Positions 1 to 7,086 of a stretch of 10,535 bases of DNA are shown piece by piece (the stretch's first letter is position 1; the number at the start of each line of letters is the position of its first letter). The notes under the pieces were generated by a model. It searched no databases. It was not told where the DNA came from and saw only the letters and a list, made by a program, of their open reading frames with translations. The DNA lies in the NCBI GenBank assembly GCA_025056835.1, contig JANWVS010000030.1, positions 1-10,535 of the forward strand, written 5' to 3'. The position numbers were made by a program, and so were the translations under genes. The stretch comes from Gemmataceae bacterium. GTDB taxonomy: Bacteria > Planctomycetota > Planctomycetia > Gemmatales > Gemmataceae.

Positions 1-326
1 ATGGTGAACTTTCCCTTGGCGATGCGATTGGCGTAGCGGCCGGTGGTGCAGCCGAAGTACTGGTTGGCGTCGGACTCATAGCCGGCGACGTCGTCGAAGC
101 CCAGGACGACGTCGACGAGCTTGCCGTGCTTGTCGGGCACGTGCAGCTCGGCGATGGTCGCGCCCAGGGTAATCAACTTCAGCCGCATGCCGTTGGCGTT
201 GGTCAAGACATACTGTTCGATCACGACCCCCTCCGCGGTCTTGCCGAAAGGCTTGGCCTCGCCGGCCGCGGCAGGCAGCGACGCGGCGACAACGACGACG
301 GACCCGAGCAAAACGGTGGACTTCAT
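1..326 (-). CDS. Exported aldose 1-epimerase (galactose mutarotase), N-terminal part, cut by window edge
   Basis: Aldose 1-epimerases interconvert the alpha and beta anomers of hexoses such as galactose and glucose. I translated 108 codons from the ATG at 326-324; the rest lies beyond base 1. Residues 1-22 look like a signal peptide: MK start, a VVVVAA hydrophobic core, then a small-residue c-region ending AAAG, with mature protein from about E23. The family is recognised from LGATIAELHVPDKHG (54-68), VVLGFDD (73-79) and the strongly conserved YFGCTTGRYANRIAKGKF (90-107), which matches the GRYANRI substrate-site segment of GalM. The start is supported by a CGAGGA ribosome-binding site at 334-339, about 7 bases upstream. 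The gene is divergent from thrS. Export is unlike cytoplasmic E. coli GalM; secreted forms are known in environmental bacteria. The catalytic His and Glu lie outside the window, so activity cannot be judged. Confidence 0.88.
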   Translation of the reverse strand, partial: MKSTVLLGSVVVVAASLPAAAGEAKPFGKTAEGVVIEQYVLTNANGMRLKLITLGATIAELHVPDKHGKLVDVVLGFDDVAGYESDANQYFGCTTGRYANRIAKGKFT

Positions 327-498
327 GGCGGTATCCTCGCGGGGCTAGGCGGCAGCCGCGGTTGTTATACAGCGCGGCGGGGGCCGGCGGCAGCCCAACC
401 GGCAGCAGCGGCGGCGGCCGTCGCCAAGCCGCGAAGCGCATCGTACAACAAGGGCAGCAGCATGAATCGATGGCTCGTTTGGTGCAGGATGCAATCGC
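327..498. promoter_or_regulatory. Divergent intergenic region between the epimerase gene and thrS
   Basis: This 172-base GC-rich gap must carry promoters for both flanking genes. On the minus strand a TATAAC hexamer (complement of 364-369) lies at a reasonable distance from the epimerase start, giving a leader of about 30 bases, but no convincing -35 element precedes it. On the plus strand TACAAC at 444-449 is the only -10-like hexamer I see before thrS, again without a clear -35. I see no T-box-like leader or terminator. Both promoter assignments are weak. Confidence 0.25.
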
Positions 499-2709
499 AT
501 GATTACCCTCAAACTTCCCGATGGCTCTGTCAAGGAGGTCGCGCCCGGAACCACGGCCCGACAGGTGGCCGAGACGATCGGCAAACGACTGGCCCAGGCG
601 GCAGTCGCGGCCAAAGTGGATGGCGAAGTGATCGACCTGGCCCGGGAACTGCCCCCCGGCGAACACACCTTCCAAGTCTTGACCGAGAAGGACCCCGACG
701 CCCTCGACGTCCTCCGCCACAGTTGCGCCCACGTCATGGCCCGGGCGGTGCTGCGCCTCTTTCCCGGCACGCAACTGGCCTTCGGTCCGACCATCGAGAA
801 CGGTTTCTATTACGACATCGACTCGCCGACGCCGATCCGTGAAGACGACTTTCCGCGCATCGAAGCCGAGATGCAAAAGATCGTCGCCCTGGCCGAACCG
901 TTTGAGCGTTTCGAGCGGCCCACGGCCGAGGCCCGGGGGCTGTGCGCCGACCTTCGCCAAACGCTCAAGGTCGAGCACATCGACGACCTGGCCCGCGATC
1001 ATCCCGATGGCTTGAGCTTCTACCGCCAAGGCGAATTCATCGACCTGTGCCGCGGACCCCACCTGCCCCACGCCGGCCGGATCGGCGCCTTCAAGCTCCT
1101 CAGCATCGCCGGCGCGTACTGGAAGAACGACGCCAGCCGCAAACAGTTGCAGCGGCTGTACGGCACCGCCTTCTTTTCGCACAAGGACCTCGACGCCTAT
1201 CTCCACCAACTCGAAGAGGCCAAGAAGCGCGACCATCGCCTGCTCGGCAAGCAGCTCAAGCTCTTCACCATCAGCACCATGGTCGGCAGCGGCCTGATCC
1301 TGTGGATGCCGAAAGGGGCGATCGTTCGCGGCGTTCTGGAGAGCTTCATCAAGGACGAGCTTCTCAAGCGCGGCTACCAGCCGGTCTACACGCCGCACAT
1401 CGGCCGGCTGGAGCTGTATCGCACCAGCGGCCACTTCCCGTACTACCGCGACGCCCAGTTCCCGCCGATGTACACGCGGCCGGCGGCGGGGGCGCTCGAC
1501 TTGTGCCAATATCGCCTGTCGTTGGGCGAACTCGACGACAAGCGCGAGACCGAGTTCTTGCAGTACGCCAAGACGGCTTATTTCGTGCCGCCCGACTACG
1601 AACGGGCCGCGACCCAGGCCGAGAAACTGGAGTATCTCCACCGCTATACTCTGAAAATGCTGGAGACGATGCAGGTCGATCTGCCCGCCTACCGGGCCGC
1701 GACCGACGCCAAGGGACGGGCCGAGGCCTTGCTCCAATGGCTGGCCGACCAGGAAGGCTTCCTGCTCAAGCCGATGAACTGCCCGCACCACATCCACATC
1801 TACAAGGCCGAGCCACGCAGCTACCGCGACCTGCCGGTGCGCCTGGCCGAATTCGGCACGGTCTACCGCTACGAGCAGACCGGCGAACTGAACGGCATGA
1901 CCCGCGTCCGCGGCTTCACCCAGGACGACGCCCACCTGTTCATGACCGCCGATCAGGTCGAAGCCGAGCTGAAGTCGAACATCGAGCTGGTGTTGTTCAT
2001 CTTCACGACCCTCGGCCTGAGCGATTACCGCGTCCGCATCGGCTTGCGCGACCCGGCGAGCAGCAAGTACGTCGGCGATCCGGCCGACTGGGACCGGGCC
2101 GAAAAGACGCTGATCGACGTGGTCAAGAACCTCGGCATGAACTACTCGGCCGAAGCGGGCGAGGCGGCGTTTTACGGGCCGAAGATCGACTTCGTGGTCC
2201 GCGACTGCATCGGCCGCGAATGGCAGCTCGGCACGGTGCAGCTCGATTACAATTTGCCCAAGCGTTTCGACCTGGAGTACATCGGTCCGGACAACGCGCC
2301 GCATCGGCCGATCATGATCCACCGCGCCCCGTTTGGCTCGCTGGAACGGTTTATGGGCATTCTCATCGAGCATTTCGCCGGGGCGTTTCCGGCCTGGCTG
2401 GCCCCCGAGCAGGTGCGGCTCGTGACGGTAAGCGAGAAGTTCACGGCCTACGGCCGGCAGGTGGAAGGCGAACTGCGGGCGCACGGCTTCCGTGTGCAAG
2501 GCGATTACCGCCCCGAGAAGATCGGCTTCAAGATTCGCGAAGCCCAGTTGGAAAAGGTGCCGTACATGCTGGTGATCGGCGAGAAGGAACAGTCGGCCGG
2601 CACGGTGGCGGTGCGAAGCCGCAGCGAAGGAGACCTGGGCGCGGTGCCGGTGGCGGAGTTCGTGGCCCGGCTGGCACGGGAGGTGCGCGAGCGGCGCTTG
2701 GGCCGTTGA
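499..2709 (+). CDS. thrS: Threonyl-tRNA synthetase with a ~92-residue insertion in the catalytic domain
   Basis: ThrRS charges tRNA-Thr in the cytoplasm and hydrolyses mischarged Ser-tRNA-Thr. Domains in order: TGS (1-60, starting [10 protein letters not shown]), editing domain with the HxxxH pair H74/H78 and CRGPH with C184/H188, class II catalytic core from about 245, and the C-terminal anticodon-binding domain (about 636-736). Zinc ligands are C428 (KPMNCPHH), H479 ([10 protein letters not shown]) and H608 (MIHRAPFGS). Motif 1 proline is near P299 and motif 3 is GSLERF (613-618). The C428-H479 distance of 51 equals that in E. coli, but C184-C428 is 244 against 152. About 92 extra residues therefore sit between motif 1 and the zinc cysteine, making 736 aa against about 640 usual. 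ATG499 gives the expected TGS start, with a modest GCAGGA site upstream; other nearby ATGs are out of frame. CPHH replaces the E. coli CPGH. Confidence 0.97.
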   Translation: MITLKLPDGSVKEVAPGTTARQVAETIGKRLAQAAVAAKVDGEVIDLARELPPGEHTFQVLTEKDPDALDVLRHSCAHVMARAVLRLFPGTQLAFGPTIENGFYYDIDSPTPIREDDFPRIEAEMQKIVALAEPFERFERPTAEARGLCADLRQTLKVEHIDDLARDHPDGLSFYRQGEFIDLCRGPHLPHAGRIGAFKLLSIAGAYWKNDASRKQLQRLYGTAFFSHKDLDAYLHQLEEAKKRDHRLLGKQLKLFTISTMVGSGLILWMPKGAIVRGVLESFIKDELLKRGYQPVYTPHIGRLELYRTSGHFPYYRDAQFPPMYTRPAAGALDLCQYRLSLGELDDKRETEFLQYAKTAYFVPPDYERAATQAEKLEYLHRYTLKMLETMQVDLPAYRAATDAKGRAEALLQWLADQEGFLLKPMNCPHHIHIYKAEPRSYRDLPVRLAEFGTVYRYEQTGELNGMTRVRGFTQDDAHLFMTADQVEAELKSNIELVLFIFTTLGLSDYRVRIGLRDPASSKYVGDPADWDRAEKTLIDVVKNLGMNYSAEAGEAAFYGPKIDFVVRDCIGREWQLGTVQLDYNLPKRFDLEYIGPDNAPHRPIMIHRAPFGSLERFMGILIEHFAGAFPAWLAPEQVRLVTVSEKFTAYGRQVEGELRAHGFRVQGDYRPEKIGFKIREAQLEKVPYMLVIGEKEQSAGTVAVRSRSEGDLGAVPVAEFVARLAREVRERRLGR

Positions 2710-2855
2710 GCCTGGTCGGGCGATCGGCGACCGCAAGTCCTTCGCTGGTTGCCAGAACAACACGCGCTGCCGCGGTGCCGACGTTACCATGTTACGAGAG
2801 ACGGAAAGGAGAGGAGACCAAGTCCACCCAGGCGAGCCGTTCTAACCCCAGCGCG

Positions 2856-3194
2856 TTGTGGCATTGGGTCCTCGTTCGTCCGGAGCCGCCGGGCCAGTTC
2901 ACGGCCCGCGTGGTCGGTCTGCCCGACGTGGGCATCACTGCGCCCACCCGGGAAGAAGCAGTGGAGCGACTGGCGGCGTTGTTGGGCGAACTGGTTGAGG
3001 CCGGAGAACTGATCGCCCTGGAGTTGCGTCCGAAGTCCAAGGTGTCGGCCTGGCGCGGCCCGCCGCATACGACTGATCCCGACGAACTGGCTTACCTCGA
3101 AGCGCTGCACCAGGCCCGCCAAGAAGACCTCGACCAGGTGCTTCAGGAGCTACCGCAGGAATGCTCCGATACCTCCTCGACACCGACCATCTGA
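2856..3194 (+). CDS. HicB-like antitoxin of a type II toxin-antitoxin pair (start uncertain)
   Basis: A small protein whose core (about residues 2-57) has the HicB-like fold pattern: a beta strand WHWVLVRPE, FTARVVGLPDVGITAPT, then a helix REEAVERLAALLGELVEAGEL and a final strand. The tail (60-112) is charged and probably helical, ending LDQVLQELPQ, and may bind the toxin. It overlaps the PIN gene by 34 bases (3161-3194), the order and coupling expected for antitoxin then toxin. The likely role is neutralising the toxin and repressing the operon; no separate DNA-binding domain is visible. The start is unclear. TTG 2856 gives 112 aa and GTG 2775 gives 139 aa, but neither has a good ribosome-binding site. 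A strong purine-rich AAAGGAGAGGAG (2805-2816) has no ATG, GTG or TTG in this frame at proper distance. HicB-like proteins of this type do occur next to PIN toxins, but the family call comes from pattern only. Confidence 0.62.
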   Translation: MWHWVLVRPEPPGQFTARVVGLPDVGITAPTREEAVERLAALLGELVEAGELIALELRPKSKVSAWRGPPHTTDPDELAYLEALHQARQEDLDQVLQELPQECSDTSSTPTI

Positions 3195-3580
3195 CGTTGC
3201 TGGAACATCAACATCCGGTCGTGTCGCGGAACATCCGTCAACAGCCGCAAGGAACGGTCGCCCTTTGTGCGGTAACGATCGAAGAGTCGTTGCGCGGCCG
3301 ATTAGCGGCCATCGCCCAGGCTCGCGACGGTCCGCAACGCATCAAGCGCTACGCGACGCTGCTAGCGTCGTTGGCCCTGCTGCAACAATTCCCGATCGCG
3401 CCCTACGATCAGTCGGCAGAAAACGAATCCCAGGCGATTCGAAAGCTGCGTTTGCCGATGGGCACCCGCGCTCAAAAAATCGCAGCCATTGCCTTGGCCC
3501 ACAGGCTGACCGTGGTCACGCGCAATCGCAGCGATTTCGCTCGTATTCCAGGGTTAAGCCTGGTTGATTGGTCCGTATAA
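3161..3580 (+). CDS. PIN-domain ribonuclease toxin, VapC-like, lacking one conserved acidic residue
   Basis: PIN-domain toxins of the VapC type are Mg-dependent RNases held in check by a co-expressed antitoxin. The 139-aa length is normal. The first beta strand, MLRYLLDTDH, carries the first acidic ligand D7. VTIEESLRG gives the second, E42. The terminal TRNRSDFARIPGLSLVDW (120-137) matches the C-terminal PIN motif with D125. The third acidic position, normally Asp in GTxDLxIAAIAL, reads GTRAQKIAAIAL here, so A104 replaces Asp. One base change (GCT from GAT) would account for it. The protein may therefore be weakly active or inactive. The start ATG3161 lies inside the antitoxin gene and is preceded by CAGGAG (3144-3149) and GCAGGA immediately upstream. 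trxB starts 30 bases after its stop. PIN identity is firm; target and toxicity are unknown. Confidence 0.82.
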   Translation: MLRYLLDTDHLTLLEHQHPVVSRNIRQQPQGTVALCAVTIEESLRGRLAAIAQARDGPQRIKRYATLLASLALLQQFPIAPYDQSAENESQAIRKLRLPMGTRAQKIAAIALAHRLTVVTRNRSDFARIPGLSLVDWSV

Positions 3581-3581
3581 T
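3554..3581 (+). promoter_or_regulatory. Candidate sigma70-like promoter for trxB-pyrF
   Basis: A perfect TATAAT lies at 3576-3581 and contains the TAA stop of the PIN gene. Sixteen bases upstream is TTAAGC (3554-3559), a weak -35 with three of six consensus matches. Transcription would start near 3588, leaving a leader of about 20 bases that still includes the AGGTGGGAG ribosome-binding site (3596-3604) of trxB. A consensus -10 in this GC-rich DNA is unlikely to be common by chance, but the poor -35 limits confidence. Confidence 0.4.
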
Positions 3582-3610
3582 GCTTCTTTTACAGCAGGTG
3601 GGAGTCGTCC

Positions 3611-4672
3611 ATGGTCGAAAAAGTGGTCATCATCGGTTCGGGGCCGGCAGGCTGGACCGCGGCGATCTATGCCGCCCGGGCCAACTTGCAGCCGTTGGTT
3701 TTCGAAGGGGCGATCAACGAGAAAAACGCCGCTCAAGGGACGCTGCCGCTGGGCCAGCTCAACCTGACCACGGAGGTCGAAAACTATCCCGGCACCCCCG
3801 CCGGCGACACCCGCGCCTACCTCGCCAGCGCCCTCAAGGGCGACCGCGTTCCCTACTGGGTCCGGGCCCAGCAGCCGCAGCCCAGCCACGGCATCAACGG
3901 TCCGGAGCTGATGGAGCTGATGCGCCAGCAGGCCGTCAACTTCGGCACGCGCATCGTCACCGACGACATCGTTCGCGTCGACTTCCAAACGCACCCGTTC
4001 CGCCTCCACGCCCTCGGCGGACAGACGGTCGAGGCCCTGTCCGTCATCGTCGCCACCGGCGCACGGGCCAACTACCTCGGTCTCCCTTCGGAAGAGGCGT
4101 TCAGAAACAACGGCGTCTCGGCCTGCGCGGTCTGCGACGGCGCCTTGCCGCGCTTCCGCAATAAGCCGCTCATCGTCGTCGGCGGCGGCGATTCGGCCGT
4201 CGAGGAGGCCACCTACCTGACGAAGTTTGCCAGCGTCGTCTACCTGGTCGTCCGCCGCAACGAAATGCGGGCCAGCAAGATCATGCAGCAACGGGCCTTG
4301 AGCAACCCCAAGATCATCATGAAGTGGAACCGCGTGCTCGACGAGGTGCTCGGCACGCCGCAAGCCGGCGTCACCGGCGCCCGCCTGAAAAGCACCGTCG
4401 ACGCCGCCGTCGAGGAACTGGCCGTGTCCGGCGTCTTCCTGGCCATCGGCCATACGCCCAATACCGACTTCTTGGGTGGACAATTACAACTCGACGCCAA
4501 GGGGTACATCGTCTGGACCAAGCCGCAGCGGACGGAAACCAGCGTGCCCGGCGTCTTCGCGGCCGGCGACGTCGCCGACAGCTACTACCGCCAGGCCGTC
4601 ACCGCGGCGGCGACCGGCTGCATGGCTGCCTTGGATGCGGAACGCTGGCTGGCGGCCCAGGGGTATCATTGA
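3611..4672 (+). CDS. trxB: Thioredoxin-disulfide reductase with an extra loop in the FAD domain
   Basis: A cytoplasmic flavoenzyme that passes electrons from NADPH through FAD and a redox disulfide to thioredoxin. Visible motifs: FAD-binding [20 protein letters not shown] (5-24), the redox-active pair C172/C175 in [14 protein letters not shown]-binding [10 protein letters not shown] (191-200) with [10 protein letters not shown] supplying R215/R216, and the C-terminal FAD motif [18 protein letters not shown] (313-330). It is 353 aa against 321 in E. coli. About 29 extra residues lie between ENYPGTPAG and GPELMELM (roughly 65-94), with a smaller extension near 34-48. The redox motif is CAVC rather than the E. 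coli CATC. The start is set by the AGGTGGGAG site 6 bases upstream. Its stop overlaps the pyrF start by one base (TGATG), so the two genes are probably translationally coupled. Confidence 0.96.
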   Translation: MVEKVVIIGSGPAGWTAAIYAARANLQPLVFEGAINEKNAAQGTLPLGQLNLTTEVENYPGTPAGDTRAYLASALKGDRVPYWVRAQQPQPSHGINGPELMELMRQQAVNFGTRIVTDDIVRVDFQTHPFRLHALGGQTVEALSVIVATGARANYLGLPSEEAFRNNGVSACAVCDGALPRFRNKPLIVVGGGDSAVEEATYLTKFASVVYLVVRRNEMRASKIMQQRALSNPKIIMKWNRVLDEVLGTPQAGVTGARLKSTVDAAVEELAVSGVFLAIGHTPNTDFLGGQLQLDAKGYIVWTKPQRTETSVPGVFAAGDVADSYYRQAVTAAATGCMAALDAERWLAAQGYH

Positions 4673-5604
4673 TGACCCGCCATTTCGCCGATCGCCTGGC
4701 CGCGGCTTGTCGGGCCAAGGGCAATGCCCTGTGCGTGGGGCTGGATCCCCGCTGGGAGTTGTTGCCGCGCGAAGTCCGGGCCAATCACGCCGAAGCGACG
4801 TTGACCGCCGCGGCGGCCGCCTACGTCGAATTCTGCCTCCGCGTGCTCGACGTCGTCGCCCCCCTCGTGCCCGTGGTGAAAGTGCAGAGCGCCTTTTTCG
4901 AAGCCCTGGGTCCGGCCGGCATGATGGCCCAGCAGACGGTCTTGCACCGCGCCCGGGCCTTGGGGTTGATCGCCATCCTCGACGGCAAGCGCAACGACAT
5001 TGCCGCCACCGCCGCCGCCTACGCCGATGCCGCCTTCGCCGGCACCGAGTTGGCAGGCCGCCGCTTGCCGATCTGGCAAGCCGATGCCCTGACGATCAAC
5101 CCCTACCTCGGCGGCGACGCCGTCGAGCCGTTTCTCACCGGCGCCCGGGCCGTCGGCGGCGGCACGTTCGTCCTGGTGCGGACCAGCAATGCGGGGGCCG
5201 GTTTGTTTCAAGACCTCGTCAGCGAAGGCAAGCCGCTGTACGAGCACGTCGCCGCGGCGGTGGGGGCCTGGTCGAGCGCCAACCTCGGCCTCTGCGGCTT
5301 CGGCGACGTCGGCGCGGTCGTCGGGGCCACGCACCCAAGCGAACTGGCCGCCCTGCGCCAACGGCTGCCGCACGTCATCTTTCTCGTGCCTGGCTACGGG
5401 GCCCAAGGAGGCAGCGCCGCCGACGCGGCCGCGGCGTTTCGCAGCGACGGCCTGGGAGCGATCGTCAACAGTTCGCGCGGCATCATCGCCGCCTTCGGCG
5501 TCGACGATCCGGATTGGGAGGCGGCGGTGGACTCGGCCACGCGCGCCGCCATCGCCGATTTGCGGACCAACACTCCCATGGGCAACCTGGCCGCCGCACC
5601 ATGA
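4672..5604 (+). CDS. pyrF: Orotidine-5'-phosphate decarboxylase
   Basis: Converts OMP to UMP, the last step of de novo pyrimidine synthesis; cytoplasmic. The 310-aa length and motif layout fit the longer PyrF subfamily (about 270-310 aa) rather than the 230-250 aa E. coli type. Visible are CVGLDPRWELLP (21-32) with the phosphate-barrel GLDP, the catalytic lysine K70 in VVKVQSAFFE, the catalytic D-K-D array D104/K106/D109 in ILDGKRNDI, the INPYLGGDAVEPF segment, LVRTSNAG, VPGYGAQGG, and the phosphate-binding NSSRGI near the C-terminus. All expected active-site residues are present. ATG4672 shares its A with the trxB TGA stop and has no strong ribosome-binding site of its own, which suggests coupling to trxB. 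I see no functional link between the two enzymes beyond shared transcription. A UMP- or attenuator-type leader is not visible. Confidence 0.95.
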   Translation: MTRHFADRLAAACRAKGNALCVGLDPRWELLPREVRANHAEATLTAAAAAYVEFCLRVLDVVAPLVPVVKVQSAFFEALGPAGMMAQQTVLHRARALGLIAILDGKRNDIAATAAAYADAAFAGTELAGRRLPIWQADALTINPYLGGDAVEPFLTGARAVGGGTFVLVRTSNAGAGLFQDLVSEGKPLYEHVAAAVGAWSSANLGLCGFGDVGAVVGATHPSELAALRQRLPHVIFLVPGYGAQGGSAADAAAAFRSDGLGAIVNSSRGIIAAFGVDDPDWEAAVDSATRAAIADLRTNTPMGNLAAAP

Positions 5605-5615
5605 CTCCCGCCGCA

Positions 5616-5654
5616 CGCCCGCGGGCGGCACGGCCCGCCGTGGACGCGCGGCGG
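5616..5654. terminator. GC-rich inverted repeats between convergent pyrF and the AhpD-like gene
   Basis: The 84-base gap between the two converging genes holds a perfect 12-bp palindrome, CGCCCGCGGGCG (5616-5627). It is followed by a 6-bp stem CCGCCG/CGGCGG (5635-5640 and 5649-5654) with an 8-base loop. The place is right for a bidirectional terminator, but neither strand has a U-tract. In DNA this GC-rich such repeats also arise by chance, so this is only a candidate. Confidence 0.25.
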
Positions 5655-5688
5655 ACCGCCCGGCGACGCCGCCAGATCCTGGTGCCCG

Positions 5689-7032
5689 TCATGGTTCCAA
5701 GGGCAGTTGCGCAGCCAACGTTACCCGGTTGAAGTAAGCCGCCTCGCAGATGCGATGGACGATCTCGGCCACCTGCGTGTCGCTAAACTCACGGCGCAGG
5801 GCGACGAAGTCGTCGTCGCTCACCGTCATCGGCGCCACCGTCGAGCGGCGCACCAAGCGAAAGACGGCTTGGTCCTTGGCCGCGAACTGGTCCCACGCTC
5901 CCGCCAGCGCGGCAATGGCTTGCGGCGTTTCGCCCAACTGCCGAAGCCGCTGCTCGGCCTGGCCGAGGGCGTACCAGGCGCGATCGTGGTGCGCGGCGAT
6001 CCAATTGATCTGGGCGCGAAGCTTGGCGTCGAGACTGCCCTTGTCGGCGAGCAGGTAATAACCTTTGATCCGCCCCTCGTTCTTGGCGGCGGCGTACAGA
6101 CGCACCCAGTTGGGAACCGGTCCGGCGGCCGCCTCCTCGGGCAGCAGCCGGCGCGCCGCTTCCTCCGAGGCCAAGGCCACCCAGGTCGTTTGCTTGCGGC
6201 ATTCGGCCAGGGCTTGGTCGATTTCCGGGCGCTGGGGCGGGGCGGGCCGACGCGCCGCCGGCGGCAACAGCCCCTGACGGTCCGGCAGCAGGGCGACCCG
6301 ACTCGTCTTGTCTTGGTATTTCGCCGAGACCGGCGTCAAAAAGTCGCGATGCCGCTCCTGCGGAATCGCCAGGCCGTCGGTCCAGCGGTTCATGGCGTTG
6401 AACCCGGCAATGCTCGAGATCATGGCGAGAATCTGGGCTTCCGCGTAGTGCTTCTGGAGCAGTTCGATGTCGTCGCGGCCGACCAGGTGCGGCTGAAAAG
6501 TCAACTTGCGGGCAAAGGCGAAGGCGGCGCGTTCCTTCTCGGAGAATTCCGACCAATCGCCATCGAGGGCGGCAATCAGGTCCTCTGGCACGCCGGCCGA
6601 CGCCAGCTTGTTTTCCTGATGGCCAAGGCAGTATTGACAATTGTTGACTCGACAGACGATCCAGAAGAGCTTGGTGTTGAAGGTGAAGTCGGCCTGGTCT
6701 TTCTTGTCGAGTTCTTCAGGTTTCTTCCCTTTGCTGAAGCCGAAGCCGCCGACGCCGCCGCCGCGAAGCTCGGCGGGAACGTAAAAGGCCCGCATGCGGC
6801 CGTTGTTGACGCCCTTGCCGCTGCCGTCGTCCGGGGGCAACGGGAGGCGCGGCTTGGCGTCGCGCAAGTCGCTAAGCGCTTGCTTCATTTCGCCGCGCGT
6901 CGCCGGAATCGGCTTGGCATTCTTGGGAAGGGACCACAAGTCCTCCTGGGCTGGGGCGGCCAGCCCGGTCGCGGCCAAGGTCGTCCAGGCACAGGTCCAA
7001 CGCATGGTCACGAAGGCACAAATCCAACGCAT
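5689..7032 (-). CDS. Secreted protein with two AhpD/carboxymuconolactone-decarboxylase-like domains, the second degenerate
   Basis: 447 aa. An N-terminal signal-like segment (about 1-27, cleavage perhaps near LAAPA|Q) suggests export. Domain 1 (about 80-220) carries the AhpD-type redox motif CQYCLGH with C132, C135 and H138, followed by helices including FAFARKLTFQPHLV. Domain 2 (about 335-440) aligns by pattern but has AWYALGQ at the same place, so both cysteines and the histidine are replaced. A proline/arginine-rich linker lies near 250-265. AhpD proteins use the CxxC pair for thiol-disulfide or peroxidase chemistry, so peroxide or organic-radical defence outside the cytoplasm is possible, but the substrate is unknown. 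ATG7032 is preferred: GGAG lies 8 bases upstream, while the in-frame ATG7005 has none. Codons 1-9 and 10-18 are an imperfect tandem duplication. It is the last gene of a probable three-gene operon. Confidence 0.85.
   Translation of the reverse strand: MRWICAFVTMRWTCAWTTLAATGLAAPAQEDLWSLPKNAKPIPATRGEMKQALSDLRDAKPRLPLPPDDGSGKGVNNGRMRAFYVPAELRGGGVGGFGFSKGKKPEELDKKDQADFTFNTKLFWIVCRVNNCQYCLGHQENKLASAGVPEDLIAALDGDWSEFSEKERAAFAFARKLTFQPHLVGRDDIELLQKHYAEAQILAMISSIAGFNAMNRWTDGLAIPQERHRDFLTPVSAKYQDKTSRVALLPDRQGLLPPAARRPAPPQRPEIDQALAECRKQTTWVALASEEAARRLLPEEAAAGPVPNWVRLYAAAKNEGRIKGYYLLADKGSLDAKLRAQINWIAAHHDRAWYALGQAEQRLRQLGETPQAIAALAGAWDQFAAKDQAVFRLVRRSTVAPMTVSDDDFVALRREFSDTQVAEIVHRICEAAYFNRVTLAAQLPLEP
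6979..7032 (-). repeat. Imperfect 27-bp tandem duplication of the translation start of the AhpD-like gene
   Basis: On the minus strand, 7032-7006 and 7005-6979 are adjacent 27-base units matching at 21 of 27 positions by my count. They encode MRWICAFVT and MRWTCAWTT. Each begins with ATGCGTTGGA, so the duplication copied a start codon and the n-region of the signal peptide. The first copy alone has a ribosome-binding site. Confidence 0.8.
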
Positions 7033-7086
7033 AGGATTAGCTCCGGGGATGACAGCAAGGATGGAAAACAGCGCCGCCGCCGCCGG

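Noticed and set aside
2714..2732. Hairpin GGTCG/CGACC just after thrS as a terminator
   Set aside because: Only a 5-bp stem with a 9-base loop and no U-tract; too weak to call.
76..2790. A 904-codon open frame on the minus strand antisense to thrS
   Set aside because: It lies opposite a certain gene, has no recognisable domain, and is the kind of long frame that GC-rich codon bias creates on the opposite strand.
942..3194. A single 750-codon plus-strand frame running through thrS and the antitoxin
   Set aside because: Only its last ~112 codons look like protein; the upstream part is an arginine/proline-rich shadow of thrS.
3554..4483. A 309-codon minus-strand frame opposite trxB
   Set aside because: No motifs, and trxB on the other strand is certain.
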